Part shown: piece by piece, positions 1 to 7,097 of the stretch
Layout: every line of letters starts with the position of its first letter
Position numbering within the stretch: position 1 is the first letter of the stretch
Assembly (NCBI GenBank): GCA_023459795.1
Contig: JAEWSP010000011.1
Coordinates: 1-43,358 of the forward strand
Length of the DNA stretch: 43,358 bases
Reading direction: 5' to 3'
Source of the DNA: Bacillota bacterium
Lineage (GTDB): Bacteria > Bacillota_I > Bacilli_A > RFN20 > CAG-288
Notes under the pieces: generated by a model
What the model saw: the letters and a program-made list of their open reading frames with translations, nothing else
Told to the model about the DNA's origin: nothing
Database searches by the model: none
Made by a program: the position numbers and the translations under genes

Positions 1-26
1 TTCAGGAATCCGCCATGAAGGGAATT

Positions 27-71
27 GTTACATTGTCATCATGGCAGACTCTTGAACAGTCACAATGTAAC
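27..71. repeat. 10-bp inverted repeat
   Basis: GTTACATTGT (27-36) and its exact reverse complement ACAATGTAAC (62-71) are separated by 25 nt. The element lies just beyond the stop codon of the large surface-protein gene, which reads toward it. No U-tract follows on either strand, so it is not a standard intrinsic terminator. It could be a transcript-end hairpin or an operator for something left of the window. Function unknown. Confidence 0.5.
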
Positions 72-124
72 GGGATGATTATACTGCTTTGAAGTCATGC
101 AGCAACACTTTGGTTTATCCTTCT

Positions 125-3100
125 CTAGAAAAATTTATTCTTATACGTGCCATTGATTGCACTTAGGTCAATTAGCCACTTGGTATCGAAAACCCTCTTA
201 GTATATACGCCCGAAGCTGGCTTTGAATCTAATACAGTAAACCGGTAAGTATCATCCAAGGAAGAAGTGGAAATAGTTCGCTTGCCATCGGAATCAAAAG
301 AGATTGGATGCCTTTCCAAGGCTTTAGTCGTTAGATTCAAATGGGAATTGTAAGGCTGAGTATACCCAATAGTATTCCAACTCGAATCGCAAAGTTCATA
401 GATATAAGAATCTCCGTCCTTTTTCAAATCGTCTGCTTCAGCCCAAACGGTTTTAATCTTATAGACCCCTAAATATTGGTTGTTTACACGATGGATTAAG
501 TTAACCCCGAAAAAAGAGTTGTTCCCTCCATAATCGGTTTCGGAAAAGAAATTAACGTAACCAGAGCCTTTAAGATAGAAATCAACACAGGGATTCGGAA
601 TTTCATAATTTGTTTTCCAAGGGTTAGAAGAATCGTCGTTTACATACGCATTCGGAATTGTTACCGTATCCTTGCCAAAGTCAGGGGAACTCGAATTAGA
701 CTTGAAATGGAAACCGCAAATACTATGGTCGGCTTTGTTGGCTGTAGAGGTGAATGCAAGATCCAATTTCTGGGGCAAAGATTCAGTCTCAAATTTGCTT
801 TTGGAGGCCTTGTATTTTTTGAACTGGTTTGTAACAGTAGTGCCATTATCCGTATAGGAATATTTTCCATCGGTGCCAATAGTTGTGTAAATTGGAGAAG
901 CACTGCTTGTTCTTTCTCTATCCGCGGCAACTGTGTAACAGGTCGCTAAAGTAGGAGACGACTTACTAGTATCCGAAGATGCATAGGAGATGTTACCACT
1001 ATATGCAGTATTTTGAGCACTACCGCCGCCACTTTCATAGAAGGGTTTAAAACGCATATCGGAGCAGGGATCATCATTTAAATGGGAACCGGAAGTAAAG
1101 TACCCGGTATTCCTTTCTCCCGGAACGCCAAAGGATTCCGAAGAATGGCTCTTGTCTTCAAGGTCATTGTTGTTGTTGTTCAAAGGAAAATAAGTATCGA
1201 TGGTATCAATCGTAGATTCTTCTGTCGCAGTTGTATTCGTCGTTCTAATATAGGACTCCGATTCGGAGGAATCAGAAGTACTCAATGTGGGTTCTCCAAT
1301 TGTAAGGACATATTCATAAGCTATTTTATTAACACTAGCTGTTTTCCATCCCGAATTATAGCAAAGATAATACTCCGCTTTTGGATTGCCGGTATTTCCG
1401 CTGGCAACAAAAGGATCACCATAATTATCTGTTCCCTGAGTAAACAAATAGGAATGGCTACCATTTTGGTAAAGGAATAAGGTAGAGTTTACGGCAGTAG
1501 AAGTTGTAGCTACGGCATTGGTATTTAAAACAGGAGTACGAGAGCCATTCACATTCAAGGTATACGTGGTAGTTGCATCCCTCGTTTGGAAATAAGTTGC
1601 AGAGTCCACGATTTTTTTAGTGGAATCATCGGGATCGGTAATAGCAGTAGTTAAAGAATAGGTTTTCTTAACAAAATATGCGGATCGAGTGCTGCTGAGA
1701 CTACTTAGGCTAGTTGTACCGGTGACAAGACTGCCACTGCTCGTGTTATAAGCTAAGTAATAACCTCCGCATTGGATTGTGTAATATGGAGCTTCTGCAA
1801 GCCACCCCGACTTATAGGAAAGTTCGAGCTCCATACTTTCTGTATCGGTTCCGACAGTAATAGATGTGGTTGTAAAAATTGCATTGCCATTGCTGATACT
1901 TTCCTTCCACAAAGTACTAGCCGTAGTACTAAGAGAAAGGTTTCCGGAAAAGTCGGAATTCAAATAATACTTGGTTCCTCCATAGACAGTGAAGATATCT
2001 CCCCCGTTTTCACCATACCACCAGGAAGCAGCATCGCTATCGGAAGTGGCATTAGAAATGGATAAGGAGATGGTGTCATCCTCACCAGTCACTGTTTCAT
2101 AAGATAGATAGTTTGAGTCCGTATAAATTAGTAACCCAGTGTGGGAAGAAGATGTAGTCTCAGCGGCTTTCGTTTCATGCGAAATTGAATTTGAGAAACC
2201 ATAACTAGAGCAACTTGCCTGAAGAAAATTGATGCCATTTAATGTTTTCTGTTTTCCACCTGTATTAACGGATACAGAATTGATGGCATCATGGCAGAAT
2301 TGGAAGGAAGAATACTGTTTGGAGGAATCAGAAATCGTAGCATTCGGAAAATAATACTCCATTCCCTTTTTTTGCGAGAAACGAAGTGCTTTCTTCATAG
2401 AGGTAGTCGAACCCGAAGTATCTGTCGTCATTTCCTCATCCTTAGTTACCATTCCATAGTCATAGTTCAAGGAATTGGAAACCTTAGGGTTTTCTCCCGT
2501 GCTTGCAACGTTGGTTTCTTTAAGTGGATGGACATCGCTAGTTGACCGGTCCATCGTCCATTCTGCCTTAGCTTTTAGAGTAGCTAGGTTTTTGTAGGCG
2601 GTAGTGAAATCAATACTTCCGCCCCAGTCGGTCAAAGTACCGGAAGCAGCCGTGAAATCCGCCGAAGAAGTATCCGGGGTATAGATTTCTGAAGTAGACC
2701 TATTTACGCTTTGTACGTAACTTGCTGTTGCCGTCCCGACCAGCGAGTAATCCGAAAGGGCAGTTCTGTTAGTCAGAACAGAAAGACTCCCAGTGCTGTA
2801 AGCCTGGGGAGCTGTAGAATCAAAAACAACCGAAGAAGAAACCGTCCCGCTATCCGTAAGGCTGATTCCGGAAGCTGTTCCGTTCATAAAGCCGATAGCG
2901 AGACCGGAAAGGTTCTGCTCCAGCTTGTTCTCTACTTCAATTCCAGCGATCTTGACGTTCTTGATGGCGTTGATGCTGGGGTTATAAGTCATATTCGTCG
3001 TCGAAGTAGCACCGCTAGCAACATCCTTGTAAGTAACTGCTGCAGAAGTCGTAGTAGAGGAAGTTGCTTCACTTAGGCTCCCTACAACTCCGAAAAGGCC

Positions 3101-3628
3101 GGAGATGTTGATGCCGGAGGCTCCGTTCTTGACGGCATAAGGATGAATCGGATAATCCGTATCGACAGTAGAGCTGGAGCTTCCGCCGCTGATTACATGG
3201 GCGTTCTTGATGGTAAAGCTTTTCCCGTCGAAGTTTCCGACGAACGGGTTGTCGGTGGTTCCGATCGGAGGAAGTGTCAGGGTTCTTGAATCCGTAGAGG
3301 AAATCTCGGAAAGGTCGATATCGTTATTCAAAACGAAATACGTCTGTTTTACAGCAGTCTGGCCTTTGGATGCAGGCTGGTTGAACTTGCCAAGGTACTG
3401 CAGCCAGCAGAGGTTATAGAAATGAGTGGCGCTAGCAATCTGATAAGGATCATCACTGGTTCCCTTGCCTCCGGCAAAGTAGGCATTCTTGCTGGCAGTC
3501 GAAACCGAAGGATCAATCGTATTGCCACTGGTAAACCAGCCCAAAGCAGAAGTTGCTATGGCAAGACCGAAAGTCAGGGTGAGAGCACTAGTTCCGATGA
3601 GGACCTTATTCCGAAAGTTTGCGTTCAT
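125..3628 (-). CDS. Very large exported surface protein with GLUG-like segment, under a c-di-GMP riboswitch
   Basis: This 1167-residue protein has an N-terminal export signal: a short basic start, then a hydrophobic stretch at about residues 9-31 ending in ALGWFTSGNT. That resembles the SipW/TasA-type signals in which the helix ends near AYF or AWF. Residues about 47-75 (AYFAGGKGTSDDPYQIAS) and 120-145 (NPFVGNFDGKSFTIKN) resemble the GLUG/beta-helix repeats of surface adhesins. The rest is very rich in Ser, Thr, Asn and Gly, as in long extracellular stalks. No LPxTG motif is visible at the C terminus (ending NKFF), so anchoring is unclear; the N-terminal helix may stay in the membrane. The start at 3628 has a weak GGAAG about 12 nt upstream. 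The gene lies behind a c-di-GMP-I aptamer and terminator, which points to biofilm or adhesion control. Function is inferred; the family was not recognised by name. Confidence 0.8.
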   Translation of the reverse strand: MNANFRNKVLIGTSALTLTFGLAIATSALGWFTSGNTIDPSVSTASKNAYFAGGKGTSDDPYQIASATHFYNLCWLQYLGKFNQPASKGQTAVKQTYFVLNNDIDLSEISSTDSRTLTLPPIGTTDNPFVGNFDGKSFTIKNAHVISGGSSSSTVDTDYPIHPYAVKNGASGINISGLFGVVGSLSEATSSTTTSAAVTYKDVASGATSTTNMTYNPSINAIKNVKIAGIEVENKLEQNLSGLAIGFMNGTASGISLTDSGTVSSSVVFDSTAPQAYSTGSLSVLTNRTALSDYSLVGTATASYVQSVNRSTSEIYTPDTSSADFTAASGTLTDWGGSIDFTTAYKNLATLKAKAEWTMDRSTSDVHPLKETNVASTGENPKVSNSLNYDYGMVTKDEEMTTDTSGSTTSMKKALRFSQKKGMEYYFPNATISDSSKQYSSFQFCHDAINSVSVNTGGKQKTLNGINFLQASCSSYGFSNSISHETKAAETTSSSHTGLLIYTDSNYLSYETVTGEDDTISLSISNATSDSDAASWWYGENGGDIFTVYGGTKYYLNSDFSGNLSLSTTASTLWKESISNGNAIFTTTSITVGTDTESMELELSYKSGWLAEAPYYTIQCGGYYLAYNTSSGSLVTGTTSLSSLSSTRSAYFVKKTYSLTTAITDPDDSTKKIVDSATYFQTRDATTTYTLNVNGSRTPVLNTNAVATTSTAVNSTLFLYQNGSHSYLFTQGTDNYGDPFVASGNTGNPKAEYYLCYNSGWKTASVNKIAYEYVLTIGEPTLSTSDSSESESYIRTTNTTATEESTIDTIDTYFPLNNNNNDLEDKSHSSESFGVPGERNTGYFTSGSHLNDDPCSDMRFKPFYESGGGSAQNTAYSGNISYASSDTSKSSPTLATCYTVAADRERTSSASPIYTTIGTDGKYSYTDNGTTVTNQFKKYKASKSKFETESLPQKLDLAFTSTANKADHSICGFHFKSNSSSPDFGKDTVTIPNAYVNDDSSNPWKTNYEIPNPCVDFYLKGSGYVNFFSETDYGGNNSFFGVNLIHRVNNQYLGVYKIKTVWAEADDLKKDGDSYIYELCDSSWNTIGYTQPYNSHLNLTTKALERHPISFDSDGKRTISTSSLDDTYRFTVLDSKPASGVYTKRVFDTKWLIDLSAINGTYKNKFF

Positions 3629-3653
3629 TCAAAGTTTTTTCTTCCGTTTAATG

Positions 3654-3697
3654 AAAAAAAAGCCACCTAAACCAAGGATGGATATCCCGAGGCAGCT
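3654..3697 (-). terminator. Riboswitch-controlled intrinsic terminator
   Basis: On the minus strand, AGCUGCC (3697-3691) can pair with GGUGGCU (3667-3661) through seven pairs including two G-U pairs. Eight U residues follow directly (3661-3654). The 5' arm is the conserved 3' end of the c-di-GMP aptamer. Terminator and folded aptamer therefore compete, and ligand binding should favour read-through into the surface-protein gene. The ON polarity is inferred from base pairing. Confidence 0.6.
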
Positions 3698-3757
3698 GGC
3701 AGTCTTGAAGAAAGACCCTATAGCTTTGCGTCGCCGCATCACTGCGGTTTTGCTATT
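3691..3757 (-). promoter_or_regulatory. c-di-GMP-I (GEMM-I) riboswitch aptamer, copy 1
   Basis: Read on the minus strand, the RNA has the GEMM-I hallmarks in order. AGCAAAACC is followed by a hairpin CCGCA-GUGA-UGCGG with a GNRA tetraloop, then GACGCAAAGCU, then GGGUCU opening a second hairpin (GUCUU/AAGAC), and finally UGCCAGCUGCC. These match the conserved GCAAA, GNRA loop, GACGCAAAGC and GCCAG(G/C)UUGCC elements of class I c-di-GMP aptamers. A possible -10 (TATAAA or TAAAAT) lies just upstream at about 3768-3774. A 42-nt block (3713-3754) recurs exactly at 4879-4920. The class is recognised from memory of the consensus; no covariance search was run. Confidence 0.85.
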
Positions 3758-3806
3758 CACCGAAAAATTTTATAGTAAGATTTGGGAAAAATAAAAAGAT
3801 TTTTCA

Positions 3807-3826
3807 TTTTCTTGTATACAAGAAAA
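3807..3826. repeat. 20-bp perfect palindrome
   Basis: TTTTCTTG-TATA-CAAGAAAA is a perfect palindrome between the stop codon of the downstream-lying minus-strand gene (3838) and the riboswitch leader of the large surface gene. On the minus strand it is followed by an A/T-rich stretch with several T runs, so it may act as a weak terminator. It also lies some 35 bp upstream of the putative -10 of the surface gene, so it could be a regulator-binding operator. Confidence 0.5.
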
Positions 3827-3837
3827 CATAAGCAGAA

Positions 3838-4798
3838 CTAGAACGAAATATGCCAATCCCAAGCAAAGCCCAAAGAATCGATATCCGGGTTCATAGTGAT
3901 GTCGTTTCCGAGGTTCAAAGTGAAGATATACTGCAGGACATCCGGAGAGAACTGGATGATGGAAGCAATATACGTGATTGTACCGGAGCCCGGATAGGTA
4001 TAAATCGGGTCCGGAAGCATCGTATAGGTGTAAAGAGAATCATTCAGGGTAACAAAAGCTTTCTTGCTGCTAGTGAATTCCGTGATGCCGGCTGTAGTTC
4101 CGGCAAGGTTATAGACGGAGGAGGAAAAAGTGTGGACGGAGGAAGTCGTGGTATACTGCGTGCCATCGACATAATAAGAAAAAGTATCCGAAGTCGTATT
4201 TGCAGTAAGGGTTTCTAATCCCTTGGTCTGGAACTGGATGATGTTGCTCATCGGATTGCCGGTCTCGGCAAGTTCTCTTAGCACAGCACCGCTGGTGGTA
4301 TCCTGATAAACCAAAGAACCATCCGTATATTTGTTGCTTACCTGTGTTGTCGGAATCTCTTTCGTATCGGTATATGTCTGGATCTTCAGATTCGTAAGAT
4401 CGTTCGGCCTCTCTTCCCGGATCTTAAAAAGCATCAGCATCTGATGCGGATTGCTTTCGAGCTGGTCGTAAGTGCCAAGGGACGGAGCAGACCCTCCGGT
4501 AGGATAGGTAGGTCCGGTAACCGTGCCGGCTCCGTCAATCGTATAGGTCAGGCAGGGATCCGTCTTGAAGATATACGGAACACCTGTCGTAATTACATCG
4601 TTGGTGGCTTCTTCGTGGAAGGAGACTTCGCAGATCGGTCCGCCAAGGGTAGAAGTAATAAAAGCATCTCCGGTGGTAACACCGCTTCTATGGGAAAGAA
4701 ACCAAGCATAAACACCTACAAAACAGGATGCCAACGAAAAAATGGTCATTGTCGTCGCCGATACCAAACCAAGCTTTCGTTTCTTGTTCTCGTCCATA
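3838..4798 (-). CDS. Exported protein with SipW-type signal, under a second c-di-GMP riboswitch
   Basis: The chosen start at 4798 gives about 319 residues beginning MDENKKRKLG. The longer open frame upstream overlaps the riboswitch and is rejected. A basic N terminus precedes a hydrophobic helix (about residues 12-33, containing FSLASCFVGVYAWF) that ends in AWF, like the signal of the larger neighbour. The Cys inside the helix is not in a clear lipobox context. The mature part is Thr/Ser-rich, with segments resembling TasA/camelysin-type fibre proteins in length and signal only. A GAAGGG lies 17 nt before the ATG, which is far for a Shine-Dalgarno site. A matching c-di-GMP aptamer upstream suggests co-regulation with the 1167-residue protein, perhaps as pilus or matrix partners. 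No family was recognised with certainty. Confidence 0.75.
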
Positions 4799-4815
4799 CA
4801 TTTTATTAGTCTACA

Positions 4816-4859
4816 CCCTTCAAGCTGCCATGACAATAAGAGTAAGTATCGTGGCAACT
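4816..4859 (-). promoter_or_regulatory. Expression platform of riboswitch copy 2
   Basis: After the aptamer, AGUUGCCA (4859-4852), the aptamer's own 3' element, can pair fully with UGGCAGCU (4830-4823). No U-run follows, unlike copy 1. Inside the intervening loop ACUCUU can instead pair with AAGGGU overlapping the GAAGGG box at 4821-4816. The two pairings cannot coexist. This suggests control of translation rather than termination, but the effect of ligand cannot be settled from sequence. Confidence 0.4.
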
Positions 4860-4922
4860 GGCTGTCTATTATTATAACAGACCCTATAGCTTTGCGTCGC
4901 CGCATCACTGCGGTTTTGCTTT
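4852..4922 (-). promoter_or_regulatory. c-di-GMP-I (GEMM-I) riboswitch aptamer, copy 2
   Basis: The minus-strand RNA repeats the copy 1 core exactly over 42 nt (4920-4879): AGCAAAACC, the GUGA-capped hairpin, GACGCAAAGCU and AGGGUCU. It then has its own second hairpin (GUCUGUUAU...AAUAGAC) and ends GACAGCCAGUUGCC, even closer to the family consensus than copy 1. A promoter lies directly upstream, with predicted transcription start near 4927, so the aptamer begins almost at the RNA 5' end. Confidence 0.88.
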
Positions 4923-4933
4923 TTGACCGCCCT

Positions 4934-4962
4934 ATTATGGTGAAATGCAATTGAAAAAGCAA
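4934..4962 (-). promoter_or_regulatory. Promoter of riboswitch copy 2 transcript
   Basis: On the minus strand, TTGCTT (4962-4957) and CATAAT (4939-4934) are separated by 17 nt. They sit immediately upstream of the second c-di-GMP aptamer. Confidence 0.6.
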
Positions 4963-5000
4963 CCGAAACATGAATCCAGTGGTCTAAACTATGCCTGCCC

Positions 5001-5009
5001 TGTTATAAT
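5001..5009 (+). promoter_or_regulatory. Extended -10 promoter, leaderless start
   Basis: TGT-TATAAT (5001-5009) is an extended -10 element ending 6 nt before the ATG at 5016. The start of transcription should fall on or next to the start codon. No convincing -35 or Shine-Dalgarno site is present. Confidence 0.65.
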
Positions 5010-5015
5010 CAAATC

Positions 5016-5531
5016 ATGAAAATAGCGCCGTTAATAAAAACAGAAAGACTGCTCCTCAGGCCGATGGAGGAGTCGGATGCGGAAGATGTATTTCTTTGGG
5101 CGCATTCCCCGGAAGTAACGAAATATCTTTTCTATCTTCCCAACCGCACAATCGAGGACACGAAAAGGCTTGTCGCCAACTGGGTCAGAAGACGGAGAAA
5201 CGAATCCTGGGTCCTCGTCCTTGACGGGCATGCCATAGGAGAACTCGAACATATCAAAGACCTTCCCGATAGGGGAGCAGAACTCGGATATGAGAGCAAA
5301 GAAGAAGTCTGGGGACACGGGTATATGAAAGAGGCAATGAAAGCGGTTATCAGATTTTTGCTGGATTCCGGATATGATTACCTCTTTGCCGAGACAGACA
5401 GCCGGAACGAGCGTTCTTCCCGTCTCCTTCTTTCCCTCGGTTTTCTTCCCTCCGGTTCAAGAACGAAGACCATAGCCAAGAAGCACGAAGAGGTCGTGCT
5501 TCTCGGCTATACCTTGCAGAAAAAAGAGTAG
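5016..5531 (+). CDS. GNAT acetyltransferase, RimJ/RimL-like
   Basis: This 171-residue protein has the GNAT fold of the RimJ/RimL type: an N-terminal TERLLLRPM strand-turn (residues 8-16), the acetyl-CoA pyrophosphate-binding segment WGHGYMKEAM at about residue 103, and a late AETDSRNERSSRLLLSLGF helix typical of this subfamily. Such enzymes move an acetyl group from acetyl-CoA to an amine on a protein N terminus, antibiotic or small molecule; the substrate cannot be told. It is a single-gene unit with its own extended -10 promoter and apparently no leader, divergent from the riboswitch-controlled surface genes. Confidence 0.88.
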   Translation: MKIAPLIKTERLLLRPMEESDAEDVFLWAHSPEVTKYLFYLPNRTIEDTKRLVANWVRRRRNESWVLVLDGHAIGELEHIKDLPDRGAELGYESKEEVWGHGYMKEAMKAVIRFLLDSGYDYLFAETDSRNERSSRLLLSLGFLPSGSRTKTIAKKHEEVVLLGYTLQKKE

Positions 5532-5548
5532 CGGGAAAAGGCCTCTTC

Positions 5549-5577
5549 TTGCCTTTACCCCCTCAATCCTTTACAAT
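5549..5577 (+). promoter_or_regulatory. Sigma-70-type promoter of glycosyltransferase gene
   Basis: TTGCCT (5549-5554), a 17-nt spacer and TACAAT (5572-5577) lie upstream of the glycosyltransferase gene. The predicted start near 5584 gives a leader of about 67 nt. Confidence 0.65.
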
Positions 5578-5594
5578 TAAGTTTGTTAATCCTA

Positions 5595-5640
5595 ATCCCC
5601 TTTGGGGATAAGAACCCGCCGAAACCGGGCAAACGGGAGA
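5595..5640 (+). promoter_or_regulatory. Structured leader with alternative pairing around the RBS
   Basis: The leader contains a hairpin ATCCCC-TTT-GGGGAT (5595-5609). A CCCG follows (5615-5618) that can pair either with CGGG at 5626-5629 or with CGGG at 5634-5637, which is part of the likely ribosome-binding site CGGGAG. This could tune translation of the glycosyltransferase. It matches no riboswitch class that I recognise. Confidence 0.3.
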
Positions 5641-5650
5641 CTCAATCCAA

Positions 5651-6967
5651 ATGGATCTATTCAATTCAATTCTCTTCTGGGTCGATATCGGCGTCATTGC
5701 TGTTGTCTTATCCGTTTTCCTCTTCCAGCTGATCTTCGGCCTTCTTTTCTTCCTTCCCCACCGGAAATACCCGAAGGCCAAGAAGATCCATGACTTCACC
5801 TTCATCATCCGTGCCAGAAACGAAGAAGACGTCATAGGAGACTGCATCGATTCCTGCCTGAAGGCAGACTATCCTGCGGACAAGAAGCACGTCATCGTCT
5901 TCTGCCACAACTGCACGGATCACACAGCCGAGATTGCCGTAAAGCATGGTGCCAGGGCCGTAATCCTTACGGACCATGAGCCGACCCATCAGAAGGCCAG
6001 CTACTGCATGAAGCTAGGCATGGATGAATTGAAGAAAGATCCCGAAGGGACCTATGAATACTTCCTCTTCATCGACGCGGACAACCAGGTAGACAAGAAC
6101 TACCTCCATGCCGTAAACGATGCCGCGGATGACGGAGTAGATCTTGGAAGAACATACGAGAACAGCAAGAACCTTACGGACAATCTGCTTAGCTGCATGA
6201 CCGGCCTATGGTATGCAAGAGACGACCGGTTTGCCTGCAGCACGAGAAGTGCTCTCCGCCTTGGCTGCGTCATGAACGGATGCTGCTCCATGGTAAAGGC
6301 AGAATACGGCCTCAACTGGGATGCCATGTCCACCAGCGACGACATCGAGTTCACCCTGAACCGCCTGCTCAAAGACAAGAAGAAGGTCGAATACATCAGC
6401 GAAGCAATCCTCTACGAAGATCAGCCGACCACGATGAAGGATGTCTTCAAACGGAACACCAGAATGGGCAACGGACTCAACAAGCTCTACTGGACGACCG
6501 GTCTTAAAGTATACGGAGAATTCTGGAAGTCCCTCTTCAATCCCCATGTGAAGTGGAGCATGAAGATGGCTTACCTCGACCAGTACACGAACATCGCTGC
6601 CATTCCGACCGCCTTCCTCTGCTTCGTCTGGTTCCCGCTCTATTTCCTCTATACGTTCTTCTGGATCGGATTCCAAGGTCCTCTCATGGTTGCCGGGATC
6701 CCGTTTGCCATCACCTGGCAGGGGCTGCTGATTACGGTCGTGATTGCTGCCTCTATCTGCTACCTCATTCCTTTCTGGGTCCAGCCGCTGCTAAGTTTCC
6801 TGACAGAACGGAAAAAGTTCATCATAACGAAGAAGAGCGTCATGTTCTGGTCACTCCTCCTCTTCCCGACTTTCGAGATCATCAACGGATTCGCTATCAT
6901 CGAAGGTATCTTCAAGAAACCGAAGTGGGCGAAGCTGAAACGAAGCACGACGAAGATCAAGCAATAG
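5651..6967 (+). CDS. Membrane-bound family 2 glycosyltransferase
   Basis: The 438-residue protein has one N-terminal membrane helix (about residues 10-36), a cytoplasmic GT-A domain and three or more C-terminal helices (about 305-410). The GT2 motifs are visible: IRARNEEDVI (nucleotide binding, about 53), FIDADNQVD (the DxD metal site, about 138), STSDDIEFT (the ED-like acceptor motif, about 230), then a segment with NTRMGNG replacing the usual QxxRW. The layout is that of processive or semi-processive polysaccharide synthases such as IcaA or hyaluronan synthase. No PilZ domain is seen. Product unknown; an exopolysaccharide is plausible. It has its own promoter and is followed by a strong terminator. 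Confidence 0.88.
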   Translation: MDLFNSILFWVDIGVIAVVLSVFLFQLIFGLLFFLPHRKYPKAKKIHDFTFIIRARNEEDVIGDCIDSCLKADYPADKKHVIVFCHNCTDHTAEIAVKHGARAVILTDHEPTHQKASYCMKLGMDELKKDPEGTYEYFLFIDADNQVDKNYLHAVNDAADDGVDLGRTYENSKNLTDNLLSCMTGLWYARDDRFACSTRSALRLGCVMNGCCSMVKAEYGLNWDAMSTSDDIEFTLNRLLKDKKKVEYISEAILYEDQPTTMKDVFKRNTRMGNGLNKLYWTTGLKVYGEFWKSLFNPHVKWSMKMAYLDQYTNIAAIPTAFLCFVWFPLYFLYTFFWIGFQGPLMVAGIPFAITWQGLLITVVIAASICYLIPFWVQPLLSFLTERKKFIITKKSVMFWSLLLFPTFEIINGFAIIEGIFKKPKWAKLKRSTTKIKQ

Positions 6968-6971
6968 AACA

Positions 6972-6999
6972 GGGCCGCCACGGGCGGCCCTTTCTTCTT
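6972..6999 (+). terminator. Intrinsic terminator
   Basis: GGGCCGCC (6972-6979), loop ACG, GGCGGCCC (6983-6990), then TTTCTTCTT. It follows the glycosyltransferase stop codon. Confidence 0.8.
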
Positions 7000-7047
7000 C
7001 CCTTGGATATTTCAGTTCCACTTGCCGTGATTTTTTTACGGTTATTA

Positions 7048-7076
7048 TTGACAAACTCCTTAAGGCCTTCTTGAAT
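7048..7076 (+). promoter_or_regulatory. Promoter of the ATPase/RloB-like cassette
   Basis: A consensus TTGACA (7048-7053), a 17-nt spacer and TTGAAT (7071-7076) precede the ATPase gene. The -35 box is perfect. The site argues against starting the protein at the TTG at 7071. Confidence 0.65.
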
Positions 7077-7097
7077 AGACAAAAAGAGAGGTGGCAT

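Noticed and set aside
4799..4971. N-terminal extension of the second surface protein
   Set aside because: This part of the frame lies in the riboswitch and its promoter; the signal peptide begins properly at 4798.
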